Below are positions 54,719-62,918 of a DNA stretch of 64,000 bases, in pieces; positions within the stretch are counted from its first letter, which is position 1, and every line of letters begins with the position of its first letter. This DNA is from Bacteroides oleiciplenus YIT 12058 (GTDB taxonomy: Bacteria > Bacteroidota > Bacteroidia > Bacteroidales > Bacteroidaceae). The notes under the pieces were generated by a model. The model was given only the letters and a program-made list of their open reading frames with translations. It had not been told where the DNA came from and made no database searches. Position numbers and translations under genes: made by a program. The DNA lies in contig NZ_JH992947.1 of assembly GCF_000315485.1 (NCBI RefSeq), positions 1-64,000 of the forward strand, given 5' to 3'.

Positions 54719-55756
54719 TCATTTATCAGTTATTGTGATCACATTGTCTTTTCTCGTCCATACATACTTATTGTCTACATCCAGATAGTCTAACATTTCT
54801 TCTAAAGACAGCTTAGAATTAATGCTTCCTGAGAAGATTTCTGTTTTCATATGTTCAGATTCAACAATAATCCGTACATTATAATGTCGTTCCAGCTCTT
54901 TCATTATATCAACCAAAGAAGTATTTATGAAACTCAAGCGTCCAGTAATCCACAGAGCCGCCACTTCCGCATCTGTATCCTCCGAAAACAGAGATCTGGA
55001 TTTTTTATCATAAACAGCCCGTTGGTTGGGATTCAAGACTACATTGCCTATTGTTTCGGATTGGGAGAATACATTTACCCGTCCTTTGACGAGGGCTATT
55101 TCCACATTCGATTCATCCGTATAAGCCCGTACATTGAAAACAGTTCCCAACACCTTTACATTCAAATCTCCGGTATGTACAATAAACGGTTTGTGTTGAT
55201 TCTTCTGCACCTCAAAATATCCTTCACCGGTCAAGTAAACATCCCGATTCTTATTCTTCATAAAAGAGGGGTCATACTTCAGAACGGAGCCAGAGTTCAG
55301 ACAGACCACTGAGCCATCAGGCAATACAACCTTTGTTTGTGAGCCCAACGGCACCTCCATTTGACACAACACAACATCCTGGGAAGTTCTCCACACATCA
55401 TCCCACACATAATAGCATGCAATGGAAGAAGTTATCAGCAGAACAATGACTGCCGCTATGCGACGTATAGACTTCCAAGTAATACGATGTGATGATGAGT
55501 TCCGTAAAGACGTGCTTTTCTCCAAATTAATCCTACGCAGCAGTTTCTCATAGTTATCAGCCTCTTCTGCGACAAAGTGTGGTATTAATAGTTTCGCATG
55601 AATTGCAGACAAGTCTTTGAATCTTTTCCTATAATGAATATCTGATCTTAACAGAGTATGGAATTTCTGCATATCTTCTCCTGAAAGACTACCAGTCATG
55701 TAATCCATCATCCATTTATCAAATTCTTCATTATTTTCCTTCATGAACTTATGCAT
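54719..55756 (-). CDS. FecR-family anti-sigma factor
   Basis: 345 aa. Cytoplasmic N-terminal region that holds the sigma factor (DKWMMDYMTGSLSGEDMQKFHTLL), one membrane helix (about 96-116: IAAVIVLLITSSIACYYVW), then the periplasmic FecR domain (about 130-235, PLGSQTKVVLPDGSVVCLNSGSVLKY and GEGYFEV) and a C-terminal DUF4974 domain with the YNVRII strand and KLSLEEMLDYLDV. It keeps the ECF sigma factor inactive until the STN domain of the SusC receptor signals. Between the sigma gene (148-bp gap) and susC. Confidence 0.94.
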   Translation of the reverse strand: MHKFMKENNEEFDKWMMDYMTGSLSGEDMQKFHTLLRSDIHYRKRFKDLSAIHAKLLIPHFVAEEADNYEKLLRRINLEKSTSLRNSSSHRITWKSIRRIAAVIVLLITSSIACYYVWDDVWRTSQDVVLCQMEVPLGSQTKVVLPDGSVVCLNSGSVLKYDPSFMKNKNRDVYLTGEGYFEVQKNQHKPFIVHTGDLNVKVLGTVFNVRAYTDESNVEIALVKGRVNVFSQSETIGNVVLNPNQRAVYDKKSRSLFSEDTDAEVAALWITGRLSFINTSLVDIMKELERHYNVRIIVESEHMKTEIFSGSINSKLSLEEMLDYLDVDNKYVWTRKDNVITITDK

Positions 55757-55904
55757 TTAATAACTCTTTATATAGAATACACATCTCATGCAGAAAACAT
55801 TTATCCGAAAAGCTTTTTTTTTCGTATTATTTTAGAGAAAGTATTTCATGGATATTTAATTCATTAGAAACCAACAAAATATAAAGAACAGAGCAAGTGG
55901 ATAA

Positions 55905-56516
55905 TTATTGCTCGATAAAAGATAAGAATAAAATAAAGACAGCCGGGCCTAAATGATTCTTCAATTTATCAAAGGCATTCTTTATCTGCACACGAACTGT
56001 ATTCACTGACAAGCCACACTCATCAGCAATTTCCTGAGGGGAAAGATTCTTATAAAGGTATTTTTCAAATATAATCCGACACTTTTCCGGCAATGTCCGT
56101 ATAGCTGCATGCACTTGCTTCTTTATATCTTCGACTTCCAACACTTGCAAAGGTGTTTCTCCACTCCGGCAATATTCTTCTTGAAACAGCAATAAATCTT
56201 CTCTGAATTCATCCAGAACCCGTTCACGCGATCGTAGTGAACGAATATAATTCAGGCAACCATTTTGTACGCAACGCAACAGATAAGAATGAATAGGGAA
56301 TTCCAGACCGCCATGTTTATTCCATATATGCACAAAGACATCATTTACAATTTCCTTGGCAACATCTGCATCGAAGATATATCCTGCCGCGCAAGTACAG
56401 AGATAAGTAAAATAGCTATTATATAAAGCAGCGAAGGCCCTCTCATCTCCTCGATTGATATTATCTATAATCGCTTTATCTATAAGTGATACTGATATTG
56501 CTTTGTGTGAACTCAT
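55905..56516 (-). CDS. ECF sigma factor (Bacteroides expansion type)
   Basis: 203 aa. Region 2 (about 22-90: FAALYNSYFTYLCTCAAGYIFD, AKEIVNDVFVHIW) and region 4 helix-turn-helix (about 132-190: LPEKCRIIFEKYLYKNLSPQEIADECGLSVNTVRVQIKNAFDKL). The short hydrophobic tail (VFILFLSF) is common in this group. It would direct polymerase to the downstream glycan operon when released by the FecR protein. It starts a run of ten minus-strand genes ending with GH92. Confidence 0.95.
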   Translation of the reverse strand: MSSHKAISVSLIDKAIIDNINRGDERAFAALYNSYFTYLCTCAAGYIFDADVAKEIVNDVFVHIWNKHGGLEFPIHSYLLRCVQNGCLNYIRSLRSRERVLDEFREDLLLFQEEYCRSGETPLQVLEVEDIKKQVHAAIRTLPEKCRIIFEKYLYKNLSPQEIADECGLSVNTVRVQIKNAFDKLKNHLGPAVFILFLSFIEQ

Positions 56517-56563
56517 TTTATTGATTTCAACGTCAATTTATTGTTTTCATAATATTCAGGAGG

Positions 56564-56571
56564 CAAATATA
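56564..56571 (-). promoter_or_regulatory. candidate -7 box of the ECF sigma gene
   Basis: TATATTTG on the minus strand, 47 bp before the sigma start, fits TAnnTTTG; CTTG at 56594-56597 is a possible -33 box with a 22-nt spacer. Confidence 0.4.
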
Positions 56572-56678
56572 ACTAATTATATTAATCCCGGAACAAGACT
56601 GGCATAAAAACAGCAAAGTGAATATTTATATCTTTTAGAGTAAAGACAGGGTATTTTAGCCTTATATATATACAAATC

Positions 56679-56717
56679 AAGTGCGAATTTCATGATCAAA
56701 TCATACAATTCGCACTT
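56679..56717 (-). terminator. terminator of the oad operon
   Basis: AAGTGCGAATT (56679-56689) pairs perfectly with AATTCGCACTT (56707-56717), 22 bp after the oadB stop. A T-rich stretch follows on the minus strand. Confidence 0.65.
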
Positions 56718-56739
56718 AATTATTATAGATATAGAACTC

Positions 56740-57975
56740 TTATCCCAGGAACGAAATCAGCACACCGGCTGCTACAGCCGAACCGATTACACCGGAGATA
56801 TTGCTGGACATACAGTAATTCAGTACGTGGTTTTTAGGATCGTACTTCGTGGCAATCTCGTTACATACACGACTTGCCATCGGCACAGCACTCAGTCCTG
56901 TTGCACCGATCAGTGGATTAATTTTCTTCTTGCTGAACACATTGAACAACTTCACAAAGAAGATACCACCTGAAATAGAAAGCGCAAATGCAAGGAAACC
57001 ACCGACAACGATACCGATAGTCGTCCAGTTCAGGAACGCCTCACTCGTCATCGTAGCACCTACACTCAGCCCCAGGAAGATGGTTGCCGCATTCATAATG
57101 CTATTGGCAGCCGCATCAAATAAACGGCTCGTATCTGCGCCGATTTCCTTAATCAGGTTACCGAACATCAACATACCAATCAAAGGCACTGCCGTCGGCA
57201 CAAAGAGAGCAACAACCGTAGTCACTGCTATCGGGAAAATAATCTTCAGTACGCGCAGATTCTTGATTTCTGTTTTCGAAGGATAGAGTTTCTCCTGTTC
57301 CTTCATATTAATCATCAACTCCTTCTTAGAGCAAAGTAGCTTCACCACCAACGGAATAATAACCGGTACCAATGCCATGTAAGAGTATGCCGCAATAGCA
57401 ATTGGACCTAATAAATGAGGTGCCAGCTTGATAGTCGTGAAGATAGCCGTAGGACCATCAGCACCACCGATAATGCCCAGTGCACCGGCTTCTTGCGGTG
57501 TAAAGCCTATCATAACAGCACACAGCAACACTGTGAAAATACCCAACTGCGCTGCCGCCCCGAATATAGAGAGATGCAGGTTGCGCAGCATCGGCCCGAA
57601 GTCCGTCAGAGCACCTACACCCATAAAGATGATAGGCGGCAGGAAACCTGTCTTAATCAACATATAGTAGATGAAGTTCATCAATCCCAAGTCATGTGCA
57701 ATTTCATGCAACGGCATTTCCCAGATGTTCTTCAATACCCCATTTACCATTACCATTCCATCCTGGTCTGCCTGAATGACACCCATATCGCCACCGGGAA
57801 AGTTGGCGATAAGTACACCAAAAGCGATGGGCACCAGCAACAACGGTTCGTAGTGCTTCTTGATACCCAAATACAGCAGAATGAAAGCAATGGCATACAT
57901 CACCAGAAACGACGGGTCGGCAATGATATTGCTGAACGCCGTCATATCATAGAGTTTTGCAAATATTTCTTCCAT
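56740..57975 (-). CDS. oadB: Na+-translocating decarboxylase beta subunit
   Basis: 411 aa, strongly hydrophobic with about nine or more membrane segments. Family motifs: GVGALTDFGPMLRN, the GIIGGADGPTAIFTT loop, and PLIGMLMFGNLIKEIG. This subunit decarboxylates carboxybiotin and pumps Na+ out. It is third in the oadG-oadA-oadB order and only 6 bp from oadA. The substrate partner may be oxaloacetate or methylmalonyl-CoA; the linked carboxyltransferase gene favours oxaloacetate. Confidence 0.94.
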   Translation of the reverse strand: MEEIFAKLYDMTAFSNIIADPSFLVMYAIAFILLYLGIKKHYEPLLLVPIAFGVLIANFPGGDMGVIQADQDGMVMVNGVLKNIWEMPLHEIAHDLGLMNFIYYMLIKTGFLPPIIFMGVGALTDFGPMLRNLHLSIFGAAAQLGIFTVLLCAVMIGFTPQEAGALGIIGGADGPTAIFTTIKLAPHLLGPIAIAAYSYMALVPVIIPLVVKLLCSKKELMINMKEQEKLYPSKTEIKNLRVLKIIFPIAVTTVVALFVPTAVPLIGMLMFGNLIKEIGADTSRLFDAAANSIMNAATIFLGLSVGATMTSEAFLNWTTIGIVVGGFLAFALSISGGIFFVKLFNVFSKKKINPLIGATGLSAVPMASRVCNEIATKYDPKNHVLNYCMSSNISGVIGSAVAAGVLISFLG

Positions 57976-57981
57976 CGCTGT

Positions 57982-59817
57982 TTATCCTATCTTCATTAAT
58001 ACATCATCTTCTGAAACAGTGTCCCCCGGAGTGGCACAAATAGCCGTAATTGTTCCGTCAAAGTCGGCACGGATGGCATTGTACGTCTTCATGGCTTCAA
58101 TGTAGCAAAGCAGATCACCCTTCTTCACCTTATCGCCTACCTTCACCGGAGTTTCCTGTGCATTCTTCGTCAGGAAGAATTTGCCTTCCAGAGGAGCCGG
58201 AACATCTTGTCCTTCACCTACGGGAGCTTCCACTTTGGCCGTAGCATCTGCGGGCAGGTCGATGTCACCGTAAGCCACCGTCACGCGGTAAGCCTGTCCG
58301 TCCACCTGTACGGTGAGGGTTTTCGGTTTGGCGTCATCCAACGGGGACTTGTTAAGTTCCGCTTTCCGCTTCTCAACGTCTGCCAAGAAGTCTTCTTTTG
58401 CTTTACCGCTCTTATAAGCCTCGTATTGTGCCGGATGCATGGCGTATTCGAAGAGTTCTTCATCGTCCTCGCCCAAGTCCCATTTGTTCTCTTTCATCAT
58501 CTTGCGATACTTGTCGAGTGCATCCGGATAGTTATCCTGGGGATTGCCTGTGAAGAACTTACGGCCTTCGCGTTCGGCTTTCTCTATAAGTTCGGGAGCC
58601 AGCGTGCCCGGCAACTTACCTGCCTTGCCCAGCAGCATATCCCAGATATCATCGGCAATCATACCCCAGCGTTCCTTGCCTTTCTCCATCGCAATCACGT
58701 TCATCATAGCCAAGTTCTTGACGTACTGGCTGAACGGAGTCACCAACGGGGGATAACCCACACGCGGCCATACGTAAGCCACTTCATTGAACAGTTTGAT
58801 AAGCAATTGATCCTGCGTCATGAAGGGCAGATTGCGTTTTGCCTTATATTTATTGATAGATTCCAGATTGGATTCCAGGTCGGCCATAAGGCTACCCATC
58901 ATACCGCCCGGAAGTCCCGGACCGATCAGCAGGGAGTTCATCAAGCGGTTCTTCGGGCTGATGTACAAACCGAGGAAATCGTCCATAAATTCCTGAATGA
59001 GGGCGCGCACTTTCATGTATGCCTCCATATTCACTTCCGGCACCTGGAAACCTGCGTCTTTCAGCATCGCCTGCACACTCAGCAAGTCGGCGTGTCCCGT
59101 ACCCCAGGAAAGCGGTTCCATGCCTACGTCGATGTAGTCGCAACCTGCCTCACATACTTCGAGGATGCTTGCCATATTGAAGCCCGGGCCTGCATGGCTA
59201 TGATACTGGATAGGGATTTCGGGATGTGCAGCCTTGATATTAGCTACAATCTTGCCCAACGATACCGGACGTCCGATACCTGCCATATCTTTGATACAGA
59301 TTTCATCGGCACCCGCCTTGATGAGCTCTAACGCCATATTGGTGTAGTATTCTACTGTATGGATGGGCGAATGGGTGATACAGAGCGAACACTGGGAAAT
59401 CATTCCGGCTTCTTTAGCGTAAGCAATGGAAGGAATAATGTTACGGGTATCGTTCAATCCGCAAAACGTACGTGTGATATCCGTTCCCTGTACTTTCTTT
59501 ACTTTATAGAACAATTTACGCACATCAGCAGGCACGGGGCTCATGCGAAGACCATTCAGTGCACGGTCCAGCATGTGAGTTTGTATGCCAGCTTCGTGGA
59601 ACGGCTTCGTCCATGCACGTACAGCTTTATTAGGATTCTCACCAAACAATAAATTTACCTGTTCAAAACCTCCGCCGTTCGTTTCTACGCGGGCAAAACA
59701 GCCCATCTCAACAATAGCGGGAGCAACCTTCACCAGCTGGTCTACGCGGGGCACATATTTTCCGGCACTCTGCCACATGTCCCTGAACACCAAGCTGAAC
59801 TTAATTTCTTTTTTCAT
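57982..59817 (-). CDS. oadA: oxaloacetate decarboxylase alpha subunit (carboxyltransferase plus biotin carrier)
   Basis: 611 aa. TIM-barrel carboxyltransferase domain (about 1-290) with the KDMAGIGRP motif whose Lys is normally carboxylated, then a PYC_OADA domain (about 300-480), a linker rich in Ala/Pro/Val (about 530-545) and a C-terminal biotinyl domain with K577 in EAMKTYN. It moves CO2 from oxaloacetate to biotin for the membrane subunit. Some barrel motifs differ from typical OadA (VFRDMWQS for RDxxQS; YHSHAGPGF for HxHDTSG), so a related pyruvate/acyl-CoA substrate is conceivable. Gap to oadG is 39 bp. Confidence 0.9.
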   Translation of the reverse strand: MKKEIKFSLVFRDMWQSAGKYVPRVDQLVKVAPAIVEMGCFARVETNGGGFEQVNLLFGENPNKAVRAWTKPFHEAGIQTHMLDRALNGLRMSPVPADVRKLFYKVKKVQGTDITRTFCGLNDTRNIIPSIAYAKEAGMISQCSLCITHSPIHTVEYYTNMALELIKAGADEICIKDMAGIGRPVSLGKIVANIKAAHPEIPIQYHSHAGPGFNMASILEVCEAGCDYIDVGMEPLSWGTGHADLLSVQAMLKDAGFQVPEVNMEAYMKVRALIQEFMDDFLGLYISPKNRLMNSLLIGPGLPGGMMGSLMADLESNLESINKYKAKRNLPFMTQDQLLIKLFNEVAYVWPRVGYPPLVTPFSQYVKNLAMMNVIAMEKGKERWGMIADDIWDMLLGKAGKLPGTLAPELIEKAEREGRKFFTGNPQDNYPDALDKYRKMMKENKWDLGEDDEELFEYAMHPAQYEAYKSGKAKEDFLADVEKRKAELNKSPLDDAKPKTLTVQVDGQAYRVTVAYGDIDLPADATAKVEAPVGEGQDVPAPLEGKFFLTKNAQETPVKVGDKVKKGDLLCYIEAMKTYNAIRADFDGTITAICATPGDTVSEDDVLMKIG

Positions 59818-59856
59818 ATCAAATAAAATAGGTGTGTGTTTTTTATTAAAAGATTA

Positions 59857-60117
59857 TCATTTTATTTTCTCGACTTTAGCTACTTTACCCTTGCCCTGTG
59901 TCACCACCGTTACAGCGGCACTGATAGCAGCCAATATATTTCCGGGAATCGCTGCGGGACCTTGCGCACCTTTCTTATCCGGCACCACCTCTTCGGGGGC
60001 ATACTTGTTAACCAGAAGGATAAGTCCTTTACCTAAGTAGATTACAATCAGCAGGATACAGAACACTGTTACCATACCTACCACCATCAGCATAAGCGCT
60101 GTATTGATATTTCCCAT
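59857..60117 (-). CDS. oadG: Na+-translocating decarboxylase gamma subunit
   Basis: 86 aa. One N-terminal membrane helix (about 7-30, ALMLMVVGMVTVFCILLIVI) and a charged C-terminal tail, as in OadG proteins that anchor the alpha and beta subunits. First gene of the oad operon. The 196 bp upstream hold the terminator of the HU-like gene; no consensus promoter was found there. Confidence 0.88.
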   Translation of the reverse strand: MGNINTALMLMVVGMVTVFCILLIVIYLGKGLILLVNKYAPEEVVPDKKGAQGPAAIPGNILAAISAAVTVVTQGKGKVAKVEKIK

Positions 60118-60215
60118 ATTATAAATTATTAGTTATTCGGCCTGTTTTACGAAAAATCGTCCGAAATTAGCGAATATTTATAGAAGAAAGGCAGAAAAAA
60201 ATGATAAAAGATGCT

Positions 60216-60259
60216 AAAACAAAAGTTCCCGTACTGCCGGAAGGGGCTGTACGGGAACT
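60216..60259 (-). terminator. terminator of the HU-like gene
   Basis: AGTTCCCGTAC (60224-60234) pairs perfectly with GTACGGGAACT (60249-60259); on the minus strand the stem is followed by TTTTGTTTT (complement of 60216-60224). Confidence 0.8.
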
Positions 60260-60313
60260 GATTATCACAAGTCGGATGCTCCAAAACGGAGGTTAACGAA
60301 GCACCGGGGAAGG

Positions 60314-60805
60314 TTATCCTAACGGATCTTCTTCTAAGCCACCTTCACCGGAGCCGCCTTGATTGCCACCCCCAGTGTTGCCACCAGTAGTGCTGCCATT
60401 GGCAAGCTTCTCTAGATCCGTCCAGTCAACATCAACATCCACCATAGAGCGGGTGGTAACCTGCTTGCCGCTGTTACGTTTCACCTCGGGAATGAAACGT
60501 ACACGTATGCCATTAATCTGTCCGGAGTTCACCTCATCAGACGTGGCAACTCCCCTCTTGTTCGTAGCAGCTGTATAGTAGAAAGTTCCTACGCCCTCAA
60601 TCTTCACCGTACGTCCCATGGCCATATAGTCAGCCATTACGCCTCCCAGGTTTTTCAGCACAGCAAATGTGTCACCGCGGGTGACAGTAGAGAGCAAGGA
60701 CAGTTTGTCCGCTACCTTGTCAGTAGTAATAGGTGTACCGGTAGTAATTGCTTTCGGATACCACAAATCATTCAGTTTCGATTGAAATTTCTTGTAAAAT
60801 GCCAT
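60314..60805 (-). CDS. HU-like DNA-binding protein with Gly-rich tail
   Basis: 163 aa. Residues 1-125 match the Bacteroidetes HU-related (HU-HIG) family: MAFYKKFQSKLNDLWYPKAI, then TVTRGDTFAVLKNLGGVMADYMAMGRTVKIEGVGTFYY. The tail (about 133-163) is low-complexity Gly/Asn/Ser ending in acidic EEDPLG. These proteins probably bend DNA in the nucleoid. It is a single-gene unit with its own promoter and terminator. Confidence 0.85.
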   Translation of the reverse strand: MAFYKKFQSKLNDLWYPKAITTGTPITTDKVADKLSLLSTVTRGDTFAVLKNLGGVMADYMAMGRTVKIEGVGTFYYTAATNKRGVATSDEVNSGQINGIRVRFIPEVKRNSGKQVTTRSMVDVDVDWTDLEKLANGSTTGGNTGGGNQGGSGEGGLEEDPLG

Positions 60806-60865
60806 AATAATAATGTTTTTAAATGATTAATTAATAATGTATATCTGATTTCTCTTGTCTCACCC

Positions 60866-60920
60866 GAGAAGCGGAAGTTTTCATCGTGAGGCCTCAACGA
60901 TTCAGCCATCCGCTTTTCTC
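60866..60920. promoter_or_regulatory. leader hairpin of the HU-like gene
   Basis: GAGAAGCGGA (60866-60875) pairs with TCCGCTTTTCTC (60909-60920) with a 2-nt bulge, and TGAGGCCTCA in the loop is self-complementary. It falls within the predicted 120-nt 5' leader and could control translation. Confidence 0.4.
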
Positions 60921-60933
60921 AAATTCGATGTTG

Positions 60934-60965
60934 CAAAGTTAGGGCTAGAAACAAGGGAAAACAAG
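60934..60965 (-). promoter_or_regulatory. promoter of the HU-like gene
   Basis: On the minus strand, CTTG (60962-60965), a 20-nt spacer and TAACTTTG (60934-60941) match the Bacteroides consensus; transcription would begin near 60927. Confidence 0.55.
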
Positions 60966-61162
60966 AAAATGGTATCTACAACCATTTTACATAAACCACT
61001 TAAAAACAACAACTTGCAAAAAGCACGTCTCTACAATGAAGAAAAGGCAATAAAGCGAGATAAACAATCTTTTTGTGGTAATCTCTACAAGTATAGGACG
61101 TAAAGCACTGATAATGAAGAGTGGCATTCAAGACAGTCTCTACAAGCACTCTGTTTTCCTCT
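60966..61162. other. gene-free stretch with short TCTCTACAA repeats
   Basis: Between the HU promoter and the end of the next operon. TCTCTACA(A) recurs about four times between 61027 and 61166. No gene or clear terminator was recognised. Confidence 0.4.
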
Positions 61163-61465
61163 CTACATCGTTTCATCCATAAAAGTCTCTAACTTTCTTT
61201 TCAAAAGTTCCAATAAAGGAGGTGTCCGACCTAAATTCTTCTCTGATGTTGCTTGAATATTCTCATTCTCTTCTACCGGTTCAGCATCTGCTGACACTGT
61301 ATCTGCCGCTTCTTCTGTTGCCGCATCCGCAATATCCTCACAAGAATCATTTTCATGTTCTTGCACAAGTTCCTTCTTCCGTGTCCTTCTTTCACCATAA
61401 TACAGTTTCATCAGCGTATCCAGCCGTTCCTATTTCGCGACATCCACTTTATCCTTGGAAGAGGT
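61163..61465 (-). pseudogene. detached C-terminal tail of the FtsZ-like gene
   Basis: This is the same reading frame as the FtsZ-like gene at 61466-61933, cut off by TAA (61466-61468) and again by TAG (61430-61432). Read through, it gives a basic stretch (SSKDKVDVAK, ERLDTLMKLYYGERR), an acidic disordered linker, and a final amphipathic RTPPLLELLKRKLETF segment like an FtsZ-type C-terminal peptide. An ATG at 61411 could start an 82-aa protein, but the shared frame suggests a former single gene with two nonsense mutations. Confidence 0.6.
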
Positions 61466-61933
61466 TTAGTCAAGACGTTCATCATCAAAGCCCGTAGCGA
61501 TAATCACAACTTTCACATCATCTTCCAAAGTATTGTCCGAATACAAGCCCCACAGAACCTCTATATCCAGTGATAAATCATCCATGAACTCATCCACCTC
61601 AGGGAGTTCAGAAATCACTACCGGGTTTTTCTCACAGGAGTAGATGATGTAAAGCAACTTATTCGCCTTTTCAATATCCACATTATTCAGCAAAGGAGAG
61701 TTCAAAGCATCCCAAATAGCCTTTTCTATACGATGTTCACCATTAGCACGCCTTACGGACATAATAGCCCCACCGCCATCTTTCATCCCTGTTTGCACAT
61801 CGCAGAAGTCCCGGTTTACAATCCTTTCTATCATAATGATTTCGGCACTACTCTTAGTGGCTACCGTCAATATATCATCGGCTTCGGAAAATGCCTGCTC
61901 CACCGTAGTTGCCCCATCCGCATAAATATCCAT
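61466..61933 (-). CDS. FtsZ-like protein: helix H7 and C-terminal domain only
   Basis: 155 aa. The ATG at 61933 overlaps the DUF4407 stop (TGATG), so translation is coupled. It aligns with the second half of FtsZ: AFSEADDILTVATKSSAEI (H7), then NRDFCDVQTGMKDGGGAIMS, HRIEKAIWDALNSPLLNNVDI, and VLWGLYSDNTLEDDVKVVIIATGF. The N-terminal GTPase domain with its GTP-binding glycine motif is absent, and the upstream frame is a different gene. It cannot polymerise as normal FtsZ does, but might bind or modulate filaments. It stops early at a TAA after DDERLD. Confidence 0.75.
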   Translation of the reverse strand: MDIYADGATTVEQAFSEADDILTVATKSSAEIIMIERIVNRDFCDVQTGMKDGGGAIMSVRRANGEHRIEKAIWDALNSPLLNNVDIEKANKLLYIIYSCEKNPVVISELPEVDEFMDDLSLDIEVLWGLYSDNTLEDDVKVVIIATGFDDERLD

Positions 61934-62916
61934 CAAACGTTTTTTTTAGTCAAATACACATTCTTAACCAATTCATTTAAAGCCGCAATTTTCACATTCA
62001 ACTGATGTTCTACAATCAGCTCATAATCACATTTCTTATCGCCCAACTTACCTGCTACCACAAATAACTCCAAGGATATCAAAAACAAGAAAATGATAAT
62101 ATAGAAAATCATGGCTTCCGTCCGAGTAAGGATAATCTCCAGCATAGCCCTCAATTCTTCCAAAAAGCCGATATTGGTTGACAATTCCTTACGCAAGCTA
62201 TCTTCTACTCCCATCTTCCTCTGTACAAATTCATCCTGCTGTTCCCGTAGTCTGCTCAAATTAAGGTTATTCATTTCAACCTGCTTAGTCCGTGGGTTTG
62301 CCACCAAAACCGATGAAACTGTAGTCTCAGGTATTTTCTTGTACGTACCATCTTCTTGCAATACATTTTTATACTGAGTAGTTGTAGTTATAGCTTTTAT
62401 CACGGGATTTTTTGCTATTTCTTCATTCAACATGGCAGTCTTACTTTCCAAAGAATCAATATTTAATTGAAGTTCATTGAGTTTGTTATCAATAACCTTC
62501 AATCTTGAAGGCAATAATTCTACAACTTGCCTATCCGTAATTTCCACCATCTTTCTCTTTATATCCTCACCAAATATCACTTGGTCTAAAATAGAAGATC
62601 CCAAGACTGCCATTATAACCGCTATGAAAAAGCGGAAAAAGAAAATGGATTTACTTGTTCCCACAGTCAATATTATCTGCCTCTCTATCTGAATCACTAT
62701 AACAATAAAAATAACAGACGACAAGACACATCCCCATAAAGGCGCATGTACATAACGCTGGGCAAAACAGAACCCCGTAAAACCCCACAAAACAATCAAT
62801 ATCAGCAATGCCGCTGTATATTTCTTCAGATACTTAAAACTTGCTTCACTGCACTGCAACAATATTTCACGATTCCAACCGGTGAGAAAACACCCCAACT
62901 GTATCCACCATTTCAT
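61933..62916 (-). CDS. DUF4407 membrane protein
   Basis: 327 aa. Three hydrophobic helices in the first 110 residues (about 33-53, 61-80, 88-110), a coiled-coil stretch (about 120-265, heptad-like with ELQLNIDSLESK), and one more helix (about 267-287), the usual DUF4407 plan. Function is unknown. Its start has an unusually strong Shine-Dalgarno for Bacteroides (AAGGAGG, 62923-62929) inside the last codons of the upstream gene. The coupled FtsZ-like gene suggests a membrane-linked assembly. Confidence 0.8.
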   Translation of the reverse strand: MKWWIQLGCFLTGWNREILLQCSEASFKYLKKYTAALLILIVLWGFTGFCFAQRYVHAPLWGCVLSSVIFIVIVIQIERQIILTVGTSKSIFFFRFFIAVIMAVLGSSILDQVIFGEDIKRKMVEITDRQVVELLPSRLKVIDNKLNELQLNIDSLESKTAMLNEEIAKNPVIKAITTTTQYKNVLQEDGTYKKIPETTVSSVLVANPRTKQVEMNNLNLSRLREQQDEFVQRKMGVEDSLRKELSTNIGFLEELRAMLEIILTRTEAMIFYIIIFLFLISLELFVVAGKLGDKKCDYELIVEHQLNVKIAALNELVKNVYLTKKNV

Positions 62917-62918
62917 AA

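Noticed and set aside
60314..60805. The HU-like protein as a phage or mobile-element protein.
   Set aside because: It has its own promoter and terminator, and no integrase or phage gene is nearby; HU-related proteins are common chromosomal genes in Bacteroidetes.
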